From Nocardia veterana NBRC 100344 (GTDB taxonomy: Bacteria; Actinomycetota; Actinomycetes; Mycobacteriales; Mycobacteriaceae), in contig NZ_BAGM01000104.1 in the NCBI RefSeq assembly GCF_000308855.1, positions 1 to 33,347 on the forward strand: a stretch of DNA of 33,347 nt, read 5' to 3'. Positions 23,665 to 31,933 of the stretch are shown piece by piece. Each line of letters opens with the position of its first letter. Positions within the stretch are counted from its first letter, which is position 1. Both the position numbers and the translations under genes were made by a program. Under the pieces are notes generated by a model that saw nothing but the letters and a program-made list of their open reading frames with translations, was not told the origin of the DNA and made no database searches.

Positions 23665-24189
23665 ATGGACGACAAGGCGGACACGGGGGGTCGCGCCGAT
23701 GAGGACATCCCGGGCCGCCTGAACATGAAGGTGGCCGGACCCGCGATGGCCGCCGGAGCGGTATCGCTGGGGCTGGTGCTGATCGGGGCCTGCGGAATCG
23801 GCCACAAGGACGTCTATGTCGCACCACCACCCCTGGCCGCCGACCTCCAGGTGGCGACGAGCCCACTGACCCGCAGCGCGACGACGACCACGCCCGCGGT
23901 GCTGATCCCGCCCTCGCCGACCTGGCGGGTCGCCGCCAACACTCCCGCCCGGCGGACCACGTCGACGACGGCGACCACCACGGCGACCACCGAACCCTAT
24001 CCGGCCGAGGCGACGTCGACGATGCCGCGGATTCCCGCACCCACCGTCGACCCGTATCCCGCGAGTTCGCCCGGGGACGAGACCACCACGACGACCCGGC
24101 CGCACCATCCGTCCCACACGGTCGATTCCGAACCGAGCACCGAGCCGTACCCGGCGCCGACCGTCGACGCGGACGACAACGACCGCTGA
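23665..24189 (+). CDS. Exported or lipid-anchored Thr/Pro-rich protein with PYPA repeats
   Basis: A 174-residue protein. It has an acidic N-terminus, then MKVAGPAMAAGAVSLGLVLIGACG, a hydrophobic segment ending in a lipobox-like IGAC. The rest is a low-complexity Thr/Ser/Pro chain with repeated PYPA motifs (TEPYPAEA, VDPYPASS, TEPYPAPT) and TTTT runs. If ATG 23725 (MKVAGP) is the true start, this is a canonical lipoprotein signal. ATG 23665 has GGGAG about ten bases upstream. The chain may be an O-mannosylated wall spacer, as is usual for such actinobacterial proteins. No enzymatic domain is seen. Confidence 0.72.
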   Translation: MDDKADTGGRADEDIPGRLNMKVAGPAMAAGAVSLGLVLIGACGIGHKDVYVAPPPLAADLQVATSPLTRSATTTTPAVLIPPSPTWRVAANTPARRTTSTTATTTATTEPYPAEATSTMPRIPAPTVDPYPASSPGDETTTTTRPHHPSHTVDSEPSTEPYPAPTVDADDNDR

Positions 24190-24206
24190 GCCACAAGTCA
24201 CGAAAA

Positions 24207-24243
24207 GGGCGGCGGCGGTGCGTCGTTCGCACCACCGCCGCCC
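24207..24243. terminator. Hairpin between convergent genes
   Basis: A 16-base arm (24207-24222) pairs with 24228-24243 around loop TCGTT, with one C-A mismatch. It lies in the 73-base gap between the Thr/Pro-rich gene and the acyl-CoA dehydrogenase stop. Confidence 0.7.
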
Positions 24244-24262
24244 GGTTGTCGGGTGACCGCGC

Positions 24263-25390
24263 TCAGAGTTCGACCAAGCCGTACTCTCCCACCCGGCCGC
24301 TCAGCACACCGAGGTGTTCGCGCCGCCCGCCGAAGGTCTGATCGACGGCCGTCAGTCGCGCCACGTAGTGACTGACCGGATACTCGGTTGTGATGCCGAT
24401 ACCACCGTGCATCTGCACCGCTTCCTGGCCGATGTGCCGGGCTCCGCGGCCCACCTGCAGCCGGGCCCGGGACAAGGCCGTCGCGTCGACGGTGCCTTCG
24501 GCCAGCGAGGCCGTCGCGTAATAGCTCATGCTGCGCGCCAGTTCGAGCGATACGTACATATCCGCGGCCCGCTGAGTCAGGGTCTGGAACTTCGACAGGG
24601 TGACGCCGAACTGCTTACGGGTCTTCAGATATTCGGTGGTGAGGCGCAGCGCCTCACCCATCGCGCCGATCGATTCCGCACACAGGCTCGCCTGTGCCGC
24701 GCCGATGGCGGCGGCGACCGCCGCGCCGGCGTCCGCGTCGTCGCCGAGCAGTTCCGCCGGGGCGGAGGCGAATTCGATCTGGGCGCCGCGCCGCTCGTCG
24801 AAGGTGCGGTACGGGGTGCGGGTGACCCCCTCGGCGTCGGCGGCAACCAGGAACGCACGCAACGTACCGTCCGCACCGACGGCGGTGACGACCAGTTCGT
24901 CGGCGCAATCACCGTGCGGGACTCGGCCTTTCACGCCGGTCAGGCGATAGCCGTCGCCGTCGGCTACGGCGGTGGTCTCCACCGTGAGGTCCGGCCAGCG
25001 GGTACCGGCCTCCTCGTGTGCGAGGGCCAGCAGCCGGGACCCCGCCGCCACCTCGGGCAGGACCCGGCCACGCTGCTCGGCCGAACCCAGAGCGGCGACC
25101 AGGCCACCGGGCAGCAGCACCGCGTCCAGTAGCGGTTCGGGCGCCAGGCGGCGGCCGATCTCCTCCATGACGACCATCGTCTCCACGGGCCCCGCGCCGA
25201 CGCCGCCGTCCTCCTCGCTGAAACTCAGCCCCAGCACACCCAATTCGGCCAGCTGCGACCAGACGTCGCGGCTCCAGCCGAGTTCGGTGTCGAGAACCTT
25301 CAGCCGGCTCTCCGGGTCGTAGCTGCGGGCCAGCAGATCACGCACCGTATCGCGCAGCATGACCTGTTCATCGGTGAGCTCGAAATCCAT
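24263..25390 (-). CDS. Acyl-CoA dehydrogenase, small subunit type
   Basis: A 375-residue acyl-CoA dehydrogenase fold protein (MDFELTDEQVMLRDTVRDLL; EYLKTRKQFGVTLSKFQ; QEAVQMHGGIGITTEYPVSHY). It resembles the small subunits of two-gene dehydrogenases such as PimD and mycobacterial FadE pairs, which form alpha2beta2 tetramers with one set of active sites. GAGG lies seven bases before ATG 25390, only nine bases after the stop of the large-subunit gene. The substrate is unknown: pimeloyl-like, branched or steroid side-chain acyl-CoA are all possible. Confidence 0.88.
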   Translation of the reverse strand: MDFELTDEQVMLRDTVRDLLARSYDPESRLKVLDTELGWSRDVWSQLAELGVLGLSFSEEDGGVGAGPVETMVVMEEIGRRLAPEPLLDAVLLPGGLVAALGSAEQRGRVLPEVAAGSRLLALAHEEAGTRWPDLTVETTAVADGDGYRLTGVKGRVPHGDCADELVVTAVGADGTLRAFLVAADAEGVTRTPYRTFDERRGAQIEFASAPAELLGDDADAGAAVAAAIGAAQASLCAESIGAMGEALRLTTEYLKTRKQFGVTLSKFQTLTQRAADMYVSLELARSMSYYATASLAEGTVDATALSRARLQVGRGARHIGQEAVQMHGGIGITTEYPVSHYVARLTAVDQTFGGRREHLGVLSGRVGEYGLVEL

Positions 25391-25399
25391 GACGCCGCC

Positions 25400-26572
25400 T
25401 CACAATCCGAGGATGGTGGAGGCAATGATGGTGCGCTGCACCTCGTTCGAGCCTCCGTAGATGCTGGTCTTGCGGTAGTTCAGATAGGTGGGGCCGGTGC
25501 GTTGCGCCCAGTCCGGTGCGGCGATGTCGTCCGCGCCGACCGGCACCGCGTCCGGACCCGCGACGTCGAGCATGAGCTCGGTGGCCGCCTGCTGCAATTC
25601 GGTGCCCCGCAACTTCAATACCGAGGACACCGGATTCGGTTTGCCTTCGGCGGAATTGGCGACCACGCGCAGCAACGTCAGCTCCAGGGCGAGCAGTTCG
25701 TTCTCCAGTTCCGCCACCCGGGACGCGAACACCGGATCCTCGAGCAGCGTGCCCGACCCGGATTTGATCTGCGCCGCATGCTTTTTCGCGGTGGCGATCA
25801 CGACCTTGGTCCGGCCCACGCCCGCGATCCCGGTGCGTTCGTTGCCGAGCAGGAATTTCGCGTAGGTCCAGCCCATGTTCTCCTCGCCGACCAACTGGTC
25901 GGCCGGAACCCGGACATTCTCGAAGAAGACCTCGTTCACCTCGTGCCGGCCATCGATCAATTTGATCGGCCGCACGGTCACGCCCGGCGAGTTCACATCG
26001 AACAGCAGCATCGAAATGCCGGCCTGCTTCTTCGGCGCGTTCGGGTCGGTGCGCACCAGACAGAAGATCCAGTCGGCGTACTGGGCCAGCGTGGTCCAGA
26101 TCTTCTGGCCGTTGACGATGTAGGAGTCGCCGTCGCGCACGGCGGTGGTGCGCAGCGAGGCCAGATCGGATCCGGCATCGGGTTCGGAGAAACCCTGACA
26201 CCACCAGATGTCGAGAGCGGCCGTCGGCGGGAGGAAGCGCTGTTTGAGTTCCTCGGAGCCGAACTGCGCGATCACCGGGCCGATCATGTTCGCGTTGAAC
26301 GTCAGCGGCTCGGGGACGCAGGCCAGCTGCATCTCGTCTTCCCAGATGTGGTACTGCATGGACGTCCAGTCCTGGCCGCCCCATTCCACGGGCCACTTGG
26401 GCACCGCGATCCCCTTGCCGTGCAGGAGCTTGTGCGTGGTGACGATGTCGTCACGGGAGAGCTCCCGGCCGTTTTCGACCTTGTCCCGGATCTCGGCCGG
26501 AATCTCGGTCCGAAAGAACGTGCGCAGTTCGTCCCGGAAGGCCACCTCGTCGGGTGACAGGGCAAGTTTCAT
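25400..26572 (-). CDS. Acyl-CoA dehydrogenase, large subunit type
   Basis: A 390-residue FAD-dependent dehydrogenase (WWCQGFSEPDAGSDLASL, NGQKIWTTLAQYADWIFCLVRT, FLLGNERTGIAG, TSIYGGSNEVQR). The common catalytic YEG glutamate is Gly here (YGGSNE), so the base is probably the Glu of LGNERTG, as in other heteromeric enzymes; this is inference. ATG 26572 is preferred because GGGAG stands six bases upstream; ATG 26578 directly abuts it. It is the first gene of the dehydrogenase pair. A palindrome lies 21-44 bases upstream. Confidence 0.9.
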   Translation of the reverse strand: MKLALSPDEVAFRDELRTFFRTEIPAEIRDKVENGRELSRDDIVTTHKLLHGKGIAVPKWPVEWGGQDWTSMQYHIWEDEMQLACVPEPLTFNANMIGPVIAQFGSEELKQRFLPPTAALDIWWCQGFSEPDAGSDLASLRTTAVRDGDSYIVNGQKIWTTLAQYADWIFCLVRTDPNAPKKQAGISMLLFDVNSPGVTVRPIKLIDGRHEVNEVFFENVRVPADQLVGEENMGWTYAKFLLGNERTGIAGVGRTKVVIATAKKHAAQIKSGSGTLLEDPVFASRVAELENELLALELTLLRVVANSAEGKPNPVSSVLKLRGTELQQAATELMLDVAGPDAVPVGADDIAAPDWAQRTGPTYLNYRKTSIYGGSNEVQRTIIASTILGL

Positions 26573-26592
26573 GGGCATCTCCCACCGGTATT

Positions 26593-26616
26593 CGTAGGTT
26601 CGAATCCGAATCTACG
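26593..26616. promoter_or_regulatory. Operator-like palindrome before the dehydrogenase pair
   Basis: CGTAGGTTCG-AATC-CGAATCTACG has one mismatched pair in ten. Its position just upstream of the 26572 start suits a TetR- or GntR-type regulator. The remaining 400 bases to 27027 show no gene; short frames there lack coding character. Confidence 0.5.
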
Positions 26617-26941
26617 CCTCGGATCGAACCGATCGTCGACCGGATCATAAACGACGAATCGCGCGAAACCCCCGGAGCCGGCGGGCTCGATCGCGCCGGA
26701 TGCGGAGCGGAACCGGTAGGTGGCGGCGAAATGGGCATACCCTGCGGAATTTCCGGCGATAGGAATAAGTTAATTGTGATTCGCATGCCCTGCGAGGGCC
26801 GGCGCCGATCCGGAGAGCGCCGCGGACTCGCCGGTGTACGCCGCCCGCCCCGTCGTCCGGCCGGGCGGTTCTCGGACACCGAACCGCCGCCGCGCCCGAC
26901 CGGTCGGCAGCCCGCGGTCACAGCGGCTCCGTTTGCCGAAT

Positions 26942-26959
26942 CGGCAAGAATCCTTGCCG
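26942..26959. promoter_or_regulatory. Perfect inverted repeat upstream of the methyltransferase
   Basis: CGGCAAG-AATC-CTTGCCG, a perfect seven-base arm pair, lies 69 bases before the methyltransferase start. It could be an operator or a small leader hairpin. Confidence 0.4.
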
Positions 26960-27027
26960 CTCGGCCGGCGCGAGCGTGATCCTGAGGCCGGTGCCGTCCC
27001 GGGCACCGCCGAGCTACGAGGAGTCTC

Positions 27028-27669
27028 ATGTCCGCTACATCTCCGGCCGAACCGGCACAGTTCTGGGAGCAGCGTTATCGCGACAGCGAGCGCGTCTGGA
27101 GCGGCGAGCCGAATCCGCTGCTGGTCCGCGAAACCGTGGACCTGCGGCCGGGACGGGCGCTGGACCTGGGCTGCGGTGAGGGCGCCGACGCCGTGTGGCT
27201 GGCCGGCCAGGGCTGGCAGGTGACCGGAGTCGACATCTCCCCCACGGCACTCACCCGGGCCGCCGCCCACGCCGCGGCAGCCGGGCTCGCCGAGCGGATC
27301 ACCTGGGAGCGCCACGAGCTGGGCGTGAGCTTTCCCGAGGGCACGTTCGACCTGGTCAATGCCCACTTCCTACAGTCGCCGGTAGCCCTGGACCAGAACG
27401 GCGTGCTGCGCCGCGCGGCCGCCGCGGTGGCCCCGGGCGGCACGCTGTTGATCGTCATGCACGCCGGATGGCCGACCTGGATGACGCCGGCGGAATATCC
27501 CTTCGACGCCACCTTCCCCACCCTCGACGGCGTGCTGCACGCTCTCGACCTCGGCGCCGACTGGACCATCCACACCCTCGAACCGGTCGAACGGTCACTG
27601 ACGGCACCGGACGGTCGCACCGGCACCCGGGTCGACAACGTCTGGCGGCTCTCCCGGGCGGTCGGCTGA
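27028..27669 (+). CDS. Class I SAM-dependent methyltransferase
   Basis: A 213-residue Rossmann-fold methyltransferase. Motif I is ALDLGCGEGADAVWLA (44-59), then VTGVDISPTAL for the SAM ribose acid, FDLVNAHFLQSP, and a motif-III-like GGTLLIVMH. The N-terminal FWEQRYRDSERVWSGEPNPLLV is typical of the small TehB/thiopurine-methyltransferase-like group that detoxifies small molecules. AGGAG precedes ATG 27028 by four bases. Its stop is four bases from the convergent helicase stop. The substrate is unknown. Confidence 0.88.
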   Translation: MSATSPAEPAQFWEQRYRDSERVWSGEPNPLLVRETVDLRPGRALDLGCGEGADAVWLAGQGWQVTGVDISPTALTRAAAHAAAAGLAERITWERHELGVSFPEGTFDLVNAHFLQSPVALDQNGVLRRAAAAVAPGGTLLIVMHAGWPTWMTPAEYPFDATFPTLDGVLHALDLGADWTIHTLEPVERSLTAPDGRTGTRVDNVWRLSRAVG

Positions 27670-27673
27670 GCGA

Positions 27674-29560
27674 CTAGCTGCGTGGCTTGCGACGGTCGTG
27701 CTTACGCGGGCCGTCGCGACGCGGACCGCGGCTCATGGTCCGATGCCCGGGCGGGCCCTGGTCCAGTTGCAGTTGGATCAGGACACCGCTGATCCGAGTG
27801 CGACGCAGCGCGTCCAGGGTCTCCGCCGGGAGATCGGCCGGAAGTTCGACCAGGCTGTGGTCGGGACGGATGCTGATATGCCCGAAATCGCTGCGGCGCA
27901 GGCCGCCTTCGTTGGCGATGGCGCCCACGATCGCACCGGGTACCACGCGATGACGTTTACCGACGGCGATCCGGTAGGTGGCCATTTCGCCGCCGGTGGC
28001 GCGATGCCGCTGCGGACTCTCCCGGCGCTCGCGATCTTCCCGCGGCGCCCGTTCGCGACGCGGTGCGCGGATCGGTTCGGGTTCGGCCTCCATGAAGAAG
28101 TTTTCCCCGTCGTGGCCGCCCACGGCCAGGGCCGCGGCGATATCGGCGAGCGGAATGTTGTGCTCTGCCTCGTAGTCCTCGATCAGCTTCCGGAACAGCG
28201 CCAGATTCTCCGACGACAGGTTCTCGGTGATCGCGTCGTGGAACTTCACCACGCGCTGGGCGTTCACATCGTCGACGCTGGGCAGCTGCATCTCGGTGAG
28301 CGGCTGCCGGGTGGCGCGTTCGATGGCGTCGAGCAGCCGGCGTTCCCGCGGCGCGACGAACAACAGTGCCTCGCCGGTGCGCCCGGCCCGCCCGGTGCGG
28401 CCGATGCGGTGCACATACGACTCGGTGTCGTGCGGGATGTCGTAGTTGACCACATGCGAAATCCGGTCGACATCGAGGCCACGCGCGGCCACATCGGTGG
28501 CCACCAGAATGTCGAGAGCGCCGGATTTGAGCTGCCCGATGGTCCGTTCCCGCTGATTCTGCGCGATATCGCCGTTGATGGCGGCCGCGGAGTACCCGCG
28601 CGCGCGCAACTTCTCGGCCAGCTCTTCGGTGGCCTGTTTCGTGCGCACGAAGATGATCATCGCCTCGAACGGCTCGACCTCGAGAATGCGGGTGAGGGCG
28701 TCGAGCTTGCGCTGATGCGACACATGCACCCAGCGCTGCGAGATATTGGTGTTGGTCGTGGTCTTGGCCTTGACCGTGATCTCGACCGGATCCTTGAGGT
28801 ACTGCTTGGAGATCTTGCGGATCACCGAGGGCATGGTCGCCGAGAACAGTGCCACCTGCTTGTCGGCCGGGGTATCGCGCAGGATGCGTTCGACGTCCTC
28901 CTGGAAGCCCATCTTCAGCATCTCGTCGGCCTCGTCGAGCACCAGATACCGCAGCTGGGTCAGGTCCAGCGTGCCGCGTTCGAGATGATCGATCACCCGG
29001 CCCGGCGTACCGACCACGACCTGCGCACCACGTCGCAAACCGGACAGCTGCACCGCGTAGTTCTGTCCGCCGTAGATCGGCAGCACATGCACCCAGGGCA
29101 GATGCGCCGAGTACCGGCCGAAGGCCTCGGCCACCTGGATCGCCAGTTCGCGGGTCGGCGCGAGGACCAGCGCCTGCGGCGGCTTCGGCCGCTTCTCCAG
29201 GCCCATCAGGATCGGAATCGCGAAGGCGGCCGTCTTGCCGGTGCCGGTCTGGGCGAGACCGACGACATCGGCGCCGGCCAGCAGCGGCGGGATGGTGGCC
29301 GCCTGAATGGGCGACGGCGACTCGTACCCGACATCGGCGATCGCGGCGAGCAGCCGATCGTCGATACCGAGGTCGGCGAAGGTGGGTTCGGCCGCATCGG
29401 CGGCGTCGTCACGACGGCCCGGCGCGCCGCTTTCGGAGTCTGCGCTCGCGGGTCGGGACCCGGTGGCGGCGTCCGCGGGCCCTTCGTGGTTGCGCTCGTC
29501 TGCGCCTTCGGGCCTGTCGCCCCCGCCGCCGGGAGCGCTGTCGACCGATGAGTTGTTCAT
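27674..29560 (-). CDS. deaD: DEAD-box RNA helicase of the DeaD/CsdA type
   Basis: A 628-residue ATP-dependent RNA helicase. Order: disordered acidic N-terminus (1-55), Q motif (SPSPIQAATIPPLLAG), AQTGTGKT (103-110), APTRELAIQ, TPGR, DEAD (208-211), SAT (239-241), VATDVAARGLDVDR, and HRIGRTGRAGRTGEA. Then a DbpA-type RNA-binding domain follows (MATYRIAVGKRHRVVPGAIVGAIANEGGL ... HSLVELP), and a basic tail GPRRDGPRKHDRRKPRS. This is the layout of CsdA/DeaD helicases used in ribosome assembly and cold growth. ATG 29560 is chosen because the frame beyond it runs antisense to the nitrilase gene; no strong ribosome site is present. Confidence 0.92.
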   Translation of the reverse strand: MNNSSVDSAPGGGGDRPEGADERNHEGPADAATGSRPASADSESGAPGRRDDAADAAEPTFADLGIDDRLLAAIADVGYESPSPIQAATIPPLLAGADVVGLAQTGTGKTAAFAIPILMGLEKRPKPPQALVLAPTRELAIQVAEAFGRYSAHLPWVHVLPIYGGQNYAVQLSGLRRGAQVVVGTPGRVIDHLERGTLDLTQLRYLVLDEADEMLKMGFQEDVERILRDTPADKQVALFSATMPSVIRKISKQYLKDPVEITVKAKTTTNTNISQRWVHVSHQRKLDALTRILEVEPFEAMIIFVRTKQATEELAEKLRARGYSAAAINGDIAQNQRERTIGQLKSGALDILVATDVAARGLDVDRISHVVNYDIPHDTESYVHRIGRTGRAGRTGEALLFVAPRERRLLDAIERATRQPLTEMQLPSVDDVNAQRVVKFHDAITENLSSENLALFRKLIEDYEAEHNIPLADIAAALAVGGHDGENFFMEAEPEPIRAPRRERAPREDRERRESPQRHRATGGEMATYRIAVGKRHRVVPGAIVGAIANEGGLRRSDFGHISIRPDHSLVELPADLPAETLDALRRTRISGVLIQLQLDQGPPGHRTMSRGPRRDGPRKHDRRKPRS

Positions 29561-29611
29561 ATTGACCAGCAGTTTAATGCCTCGCGGTGGCCGCCCGGAC
29601 CATCGGGCCAA

Positions 29612-29617
29612 TACGGT
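29612..29617 (+). promoter_or_regulatory. -10 element for leaderless hydrolase transcript
   Basis: TACGGT ends seven bases before ATG 29625 and no ribosome site is visible. Confidence 0.35.
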
Positions 29618-29624
29618 GAGACCT

Positions 29625-30707
29625 ATGCAACCGCAGCAGCCGCCCTCGCGCGCCGTTCCGGAAACCCCCGAATCCCTGCGGCCCACCGCATCTGCGTCCG
29701 CGGAGCCGGCGGCGCGGTCCGCTGCCGCGGCGCGGACGAGTGACGAATCCGACACCGGTGCGGCCGCCACCACGGTCGGCAATCCGGCGCCGATCGTGGT
29801 CACCTACTCGGCCACCGTCGGAGCCGAGCGGCCGGCCGCCCCCACCGCGGCGGGGCCGGAACCGGAACCGGTCGCCGCGCCCGCCGCCGGGCCGGCGCCG
29901 GCCCGGGCGGTGGACATCGCGGTCGTCCAATTCGGTCCCTACACCGACAAGGCGGCCAACCTCGCCGCGTTACGCGACCACGTCCGCGCGGCCGCCGAAC
30001 TCGGCGCGAAAGTGGTTGTCGCCCCGGAATATTCGATGTTCGCGGTGACGCGGCTCGACGAGCGGGTGGTGGCCGCGGCCGAACCGCTCACCGGCGCCTG
30101 GGTGAGCGAACTGCGCGGCCTGGCGGCCGAATTCGGCGTGCACGTCGTCGCGGGTGTGGTGGAGGCGCCCGGCGGGGAGATCACCGATCGGATCTACAAC
30201 ACCCTGATCGCGGCCGCGCCGGACGCCGAATTCGCGGCCGTCTACCGGAAGGTGCACCTCTACGACGCCTTCGGTTTCCGGGAATCGGACGTGGTCGCCC
30301 CGGGCCCGATCGCCGAACCCGCGACCTTCGCCGTCGACGGTGTGGTCTTCGGCCTGCAGACCTGTTTCGACCTGCGCTTCCCGGAGGGCTGCCGCCGGGT
30401 GGCCGCCGCCGGCGCCCACGTGTTGGTGCTTCCGGCGCAATGGATTCCGGGCCCCGCCAAGGTGGACCAGTGGACCACCCTGCTGCGCGCGCGGGCCATC
30501 GAGAACACCGTCTACGTGGCCGCGGCCGACCAGTGCGCACCCCGGGGCGCCGGCGCCTCGATGATCGTCGATCCCGCCGGAAGTCTGCTCGCCGAACTCG
30601 GCGACGCCCCCGGCATCGCGACCGGTCGCATCGACCTGGACCACCTGCGGCAGATCCGTGCCACCAACCCCAGCCTGAGCCTGCGCAGATTCACCGTCGA
30701 GCCATAG
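29625..30707 (+). CDS. Nitrilase-superfamily carbon-nitrogen hydrolase with long N-terminal extension
   Basis: A 360-residue protein. The hydrolase domain starts at about residue 95 (VDIAVVQFGPYTDK) and has the full catalytic triad: E135 (VVAPEYSMF), K209 (YRKVHLYDAFG) and C247 (GLQTCFDLRFPE). These enzymes hydrolyse amides or nitriles. The DLRFPE context resembles omega-amidase/Nit-type members that deaminate dicarboxylic monoamides. Residues 1-94 are Ala/Pro-rich low complexity, absent from typical relatives, yet with strong third-position GC, so they are probably translated. A GTG near 29910 is the alternative start. A phosphoribosyltransferase gene follows after 13 bases. Confidence 0.85.
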   Translation: MQPQQPPSRAVPETPESLRPTASASAEPAARSAAAARTSDESDTGAAATTVGNPAPIVVTYSATVGAERPAAPTAAGPEPEPVAAPAAGPAPARAVDIAVVQFGPYTDKAANLAALRDHVRAAAELGAKVVVAPEYSMFAVTRLDERVVAAAEPLTGAWVSELRGLAAEFGVHVVAGVVEAPGGEITDRIYNTLIAAAPDAEFAAVYRKVHLYDAFGFRESDVVAPGPIAEPATFAVDGVVFGLQTCFDLRFPEGCRRVAAAGAHVLVLPAQWIPGPAKVDQWTTLLRARAIENTVYVAAADQCAPRGAGASMIVDPAGSLLAELGDAPGIATGRIDLDHLRQIRATNPSLSLRRFTVEP

Positions 30708-30720
30708 ACTGGGTGGCACC

Positions 30721-31368
30721 ATGATCTATCCGGATCGTTGGGCAGCCGGCCGCACGCTGGGTGAATCGCTGGTGCACCTGCGGGCGTCGCATCCCCTGGT
30801 GCTGGGACTCCCGCGCGGCGGGGTGCCGGTCGCGGCCGCCGTGCACGAGGTGCTCGGCGGCGATCTCGATGTGCTGCTGGTGCGCAAACTCGGGGTGCCG
30901 TGGCAGCCGGAACTGGCGATGGGCGCCATCGGCGAAGACGGCGTGCGGGTGCTCAACGACGATGTGGTCCGACAGACCGGGGTGCGGGCCGACCAGATCG
31001 CCGCGGTCGAGGAGGCCGAGCTGGCCGAGCTGGCCCGGCGGCAACGGATGGTGCGCGCCCGGGTACCGCGGATCTCGCTGCGCGACCGCACAGTGGTGAT
31101 CGTCGACGACGGAATGGCGACCGGGGCGACGGTGGCCGCGGCCTGCCGGGTGGCACGGTCGCAGCAGCCGCGCTGGATCACCGTGGCGGTGCCGGTGTCC
31201 TCGATCGAGGCCGTCGATCGGCTGCAGGGACTGTCCCAGGAGACGGTCTGCCCGCTGATCCCGCGCTCCCTCGCCGGGGTCGGCGGCGCCTACCGCGATT
31301 TCCATCAGCTCGACGACGACGAGATGCTGGACCTGCTGCCGACCGCCGCCGAACCGCCGAACGGTTGA
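30721..31368 (+). CDS. Type I phosphoribosyltransferase family protein
   Basis: A 215-residue protein with LGLPRGGVPVAAAV near the start, LDVLLVRKLGVPWQPELAMGAI, and the PRPP-binding loop VVIVDDGMATGAT (125-137). It matches the broad family of stand-alone phosphoribosyltransferases often found in stress or dormancy loci, whose base substrate is not known. It lies 13 bases after the hydrolase stop on the same strand, so the two are probably cotranscribed. The overlapping TAGACT could also be a -10 for a separate transcript. Confidence 0.85.
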   Translation: MIYPDRWAAGRTLGESLVHLRASHPLVLGLPRGGVPVAAAVHEVLGGDLDVLLVRKLGVPWQPELAMGAIGEDGVRVLNDDVVRQTGVRADQIAAVEEAELAELARRQRMVRARVPRISLRDRTVVIVDDGMATGATVAAACRVARSQQPRWITVAVPVSSIEAVDRLQGLSQETVCPLIPRSLAGVGGAYRDFHQLDDDEMLDLLPTAAEPPNG

Positions 31369-31387
31369 GCGGCCACCCGCACACGAA

Positions 31388-31927
31388 TCAGACTGTCGGT
31401 GAATCGATTTCCTTCACCCCGTCGCGATGGCGCCGGGCGAGGTCGGCGTAGTAGCCGGGGTTGATCTTCACCCAGCCCTCGGCCGGTGTGCCGGTGATGG
31501 GCCGCTTCACCTCGGCGGGCGCGCCCGCCGCCAGCACATGCTCGGGAATTTCGGTCCCGGGCTGGACCAGCGAGTGCGCGGCGATCATGGTGCCGGCCCC
31601 GATCCTGGCCATATCGAGGACGGTACTGCCGTTGCCCACGATCGCTTCCGCGCCCACGGTCGCGCCGTGCAGCACCACACTGTGCGCGATGGTGGCGCCG
31701 GGACCGATCTCCACCGCCACGTCGGGCGGCGTGTGCACGACCGCGTTGTCCTGCACGTTGGCCCGCTCCCGGACGATGATCGGGGCGAGGTCGGCGCGCA
31801 GCACCGCGCCGTACCAGACCGAGGCGCCGGCTTCGACGCGCACATCACCGATCAGGGTGGCGGTCGGCGCGATGAAGGCGCTCGGGTCCACCTGCGGGCG
31901 TTTACCTTCGAATTCGAAGCAGGGCAT
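31388..31927 (-). CDS. Gamma-carbonic anhydrase family protein
   Basis: A 179-residue left-handed beta-helix protein with hexapeptide repeats (VRVEAGASVWYGAVLRADLAPIIV, IGPGATIAHSVVLHGATVG, IGAGTMIAAHSLV). The three metal histidines H65, H82 and H87 are present as in gamma-carbonic anhydrases, together with the RADLAPI and NVQDN motifs. Bacterial YrdA/PaaY relatives may be anhydrases or thioesterases. It lies six bases after the EspG stop and is likely cotranscribed with it. Confidence 0.88.
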   Translation of the reverse strand: MPCFEFEGKRPQVDPSAFIAPTATLIGDVRVEAGASVWYGAVLRADLAPIIVRERANVQDNAVVHTPPDVAVEIGPGATIAHSVVLHGATVGAEAIVGNGSTVLDMARIGAGTMIAAHSLVQPGTEIPEHVLAAGAPAEVKRPITGTPAEGWVKINPGYYADLARRHRDGVKEIDSPTV

Positions 31928-31933
31928 GCGGAT

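Noticed and set aside
26595..26612. tRNA T-arm (GGTTCGAATCC)
   Set aside because: No acceptor, D or anticodon arms can be folded around it and the five-base T stem does not pair. The palindrome fits an operator better.
26554..27029. Possible genes in the 455-base gap before the methyltransferase
   Set aside because: Frames on both strands are Arg/Pro-rich and lack ribosome sites or recognisable motifs; only palindromes could be supported.
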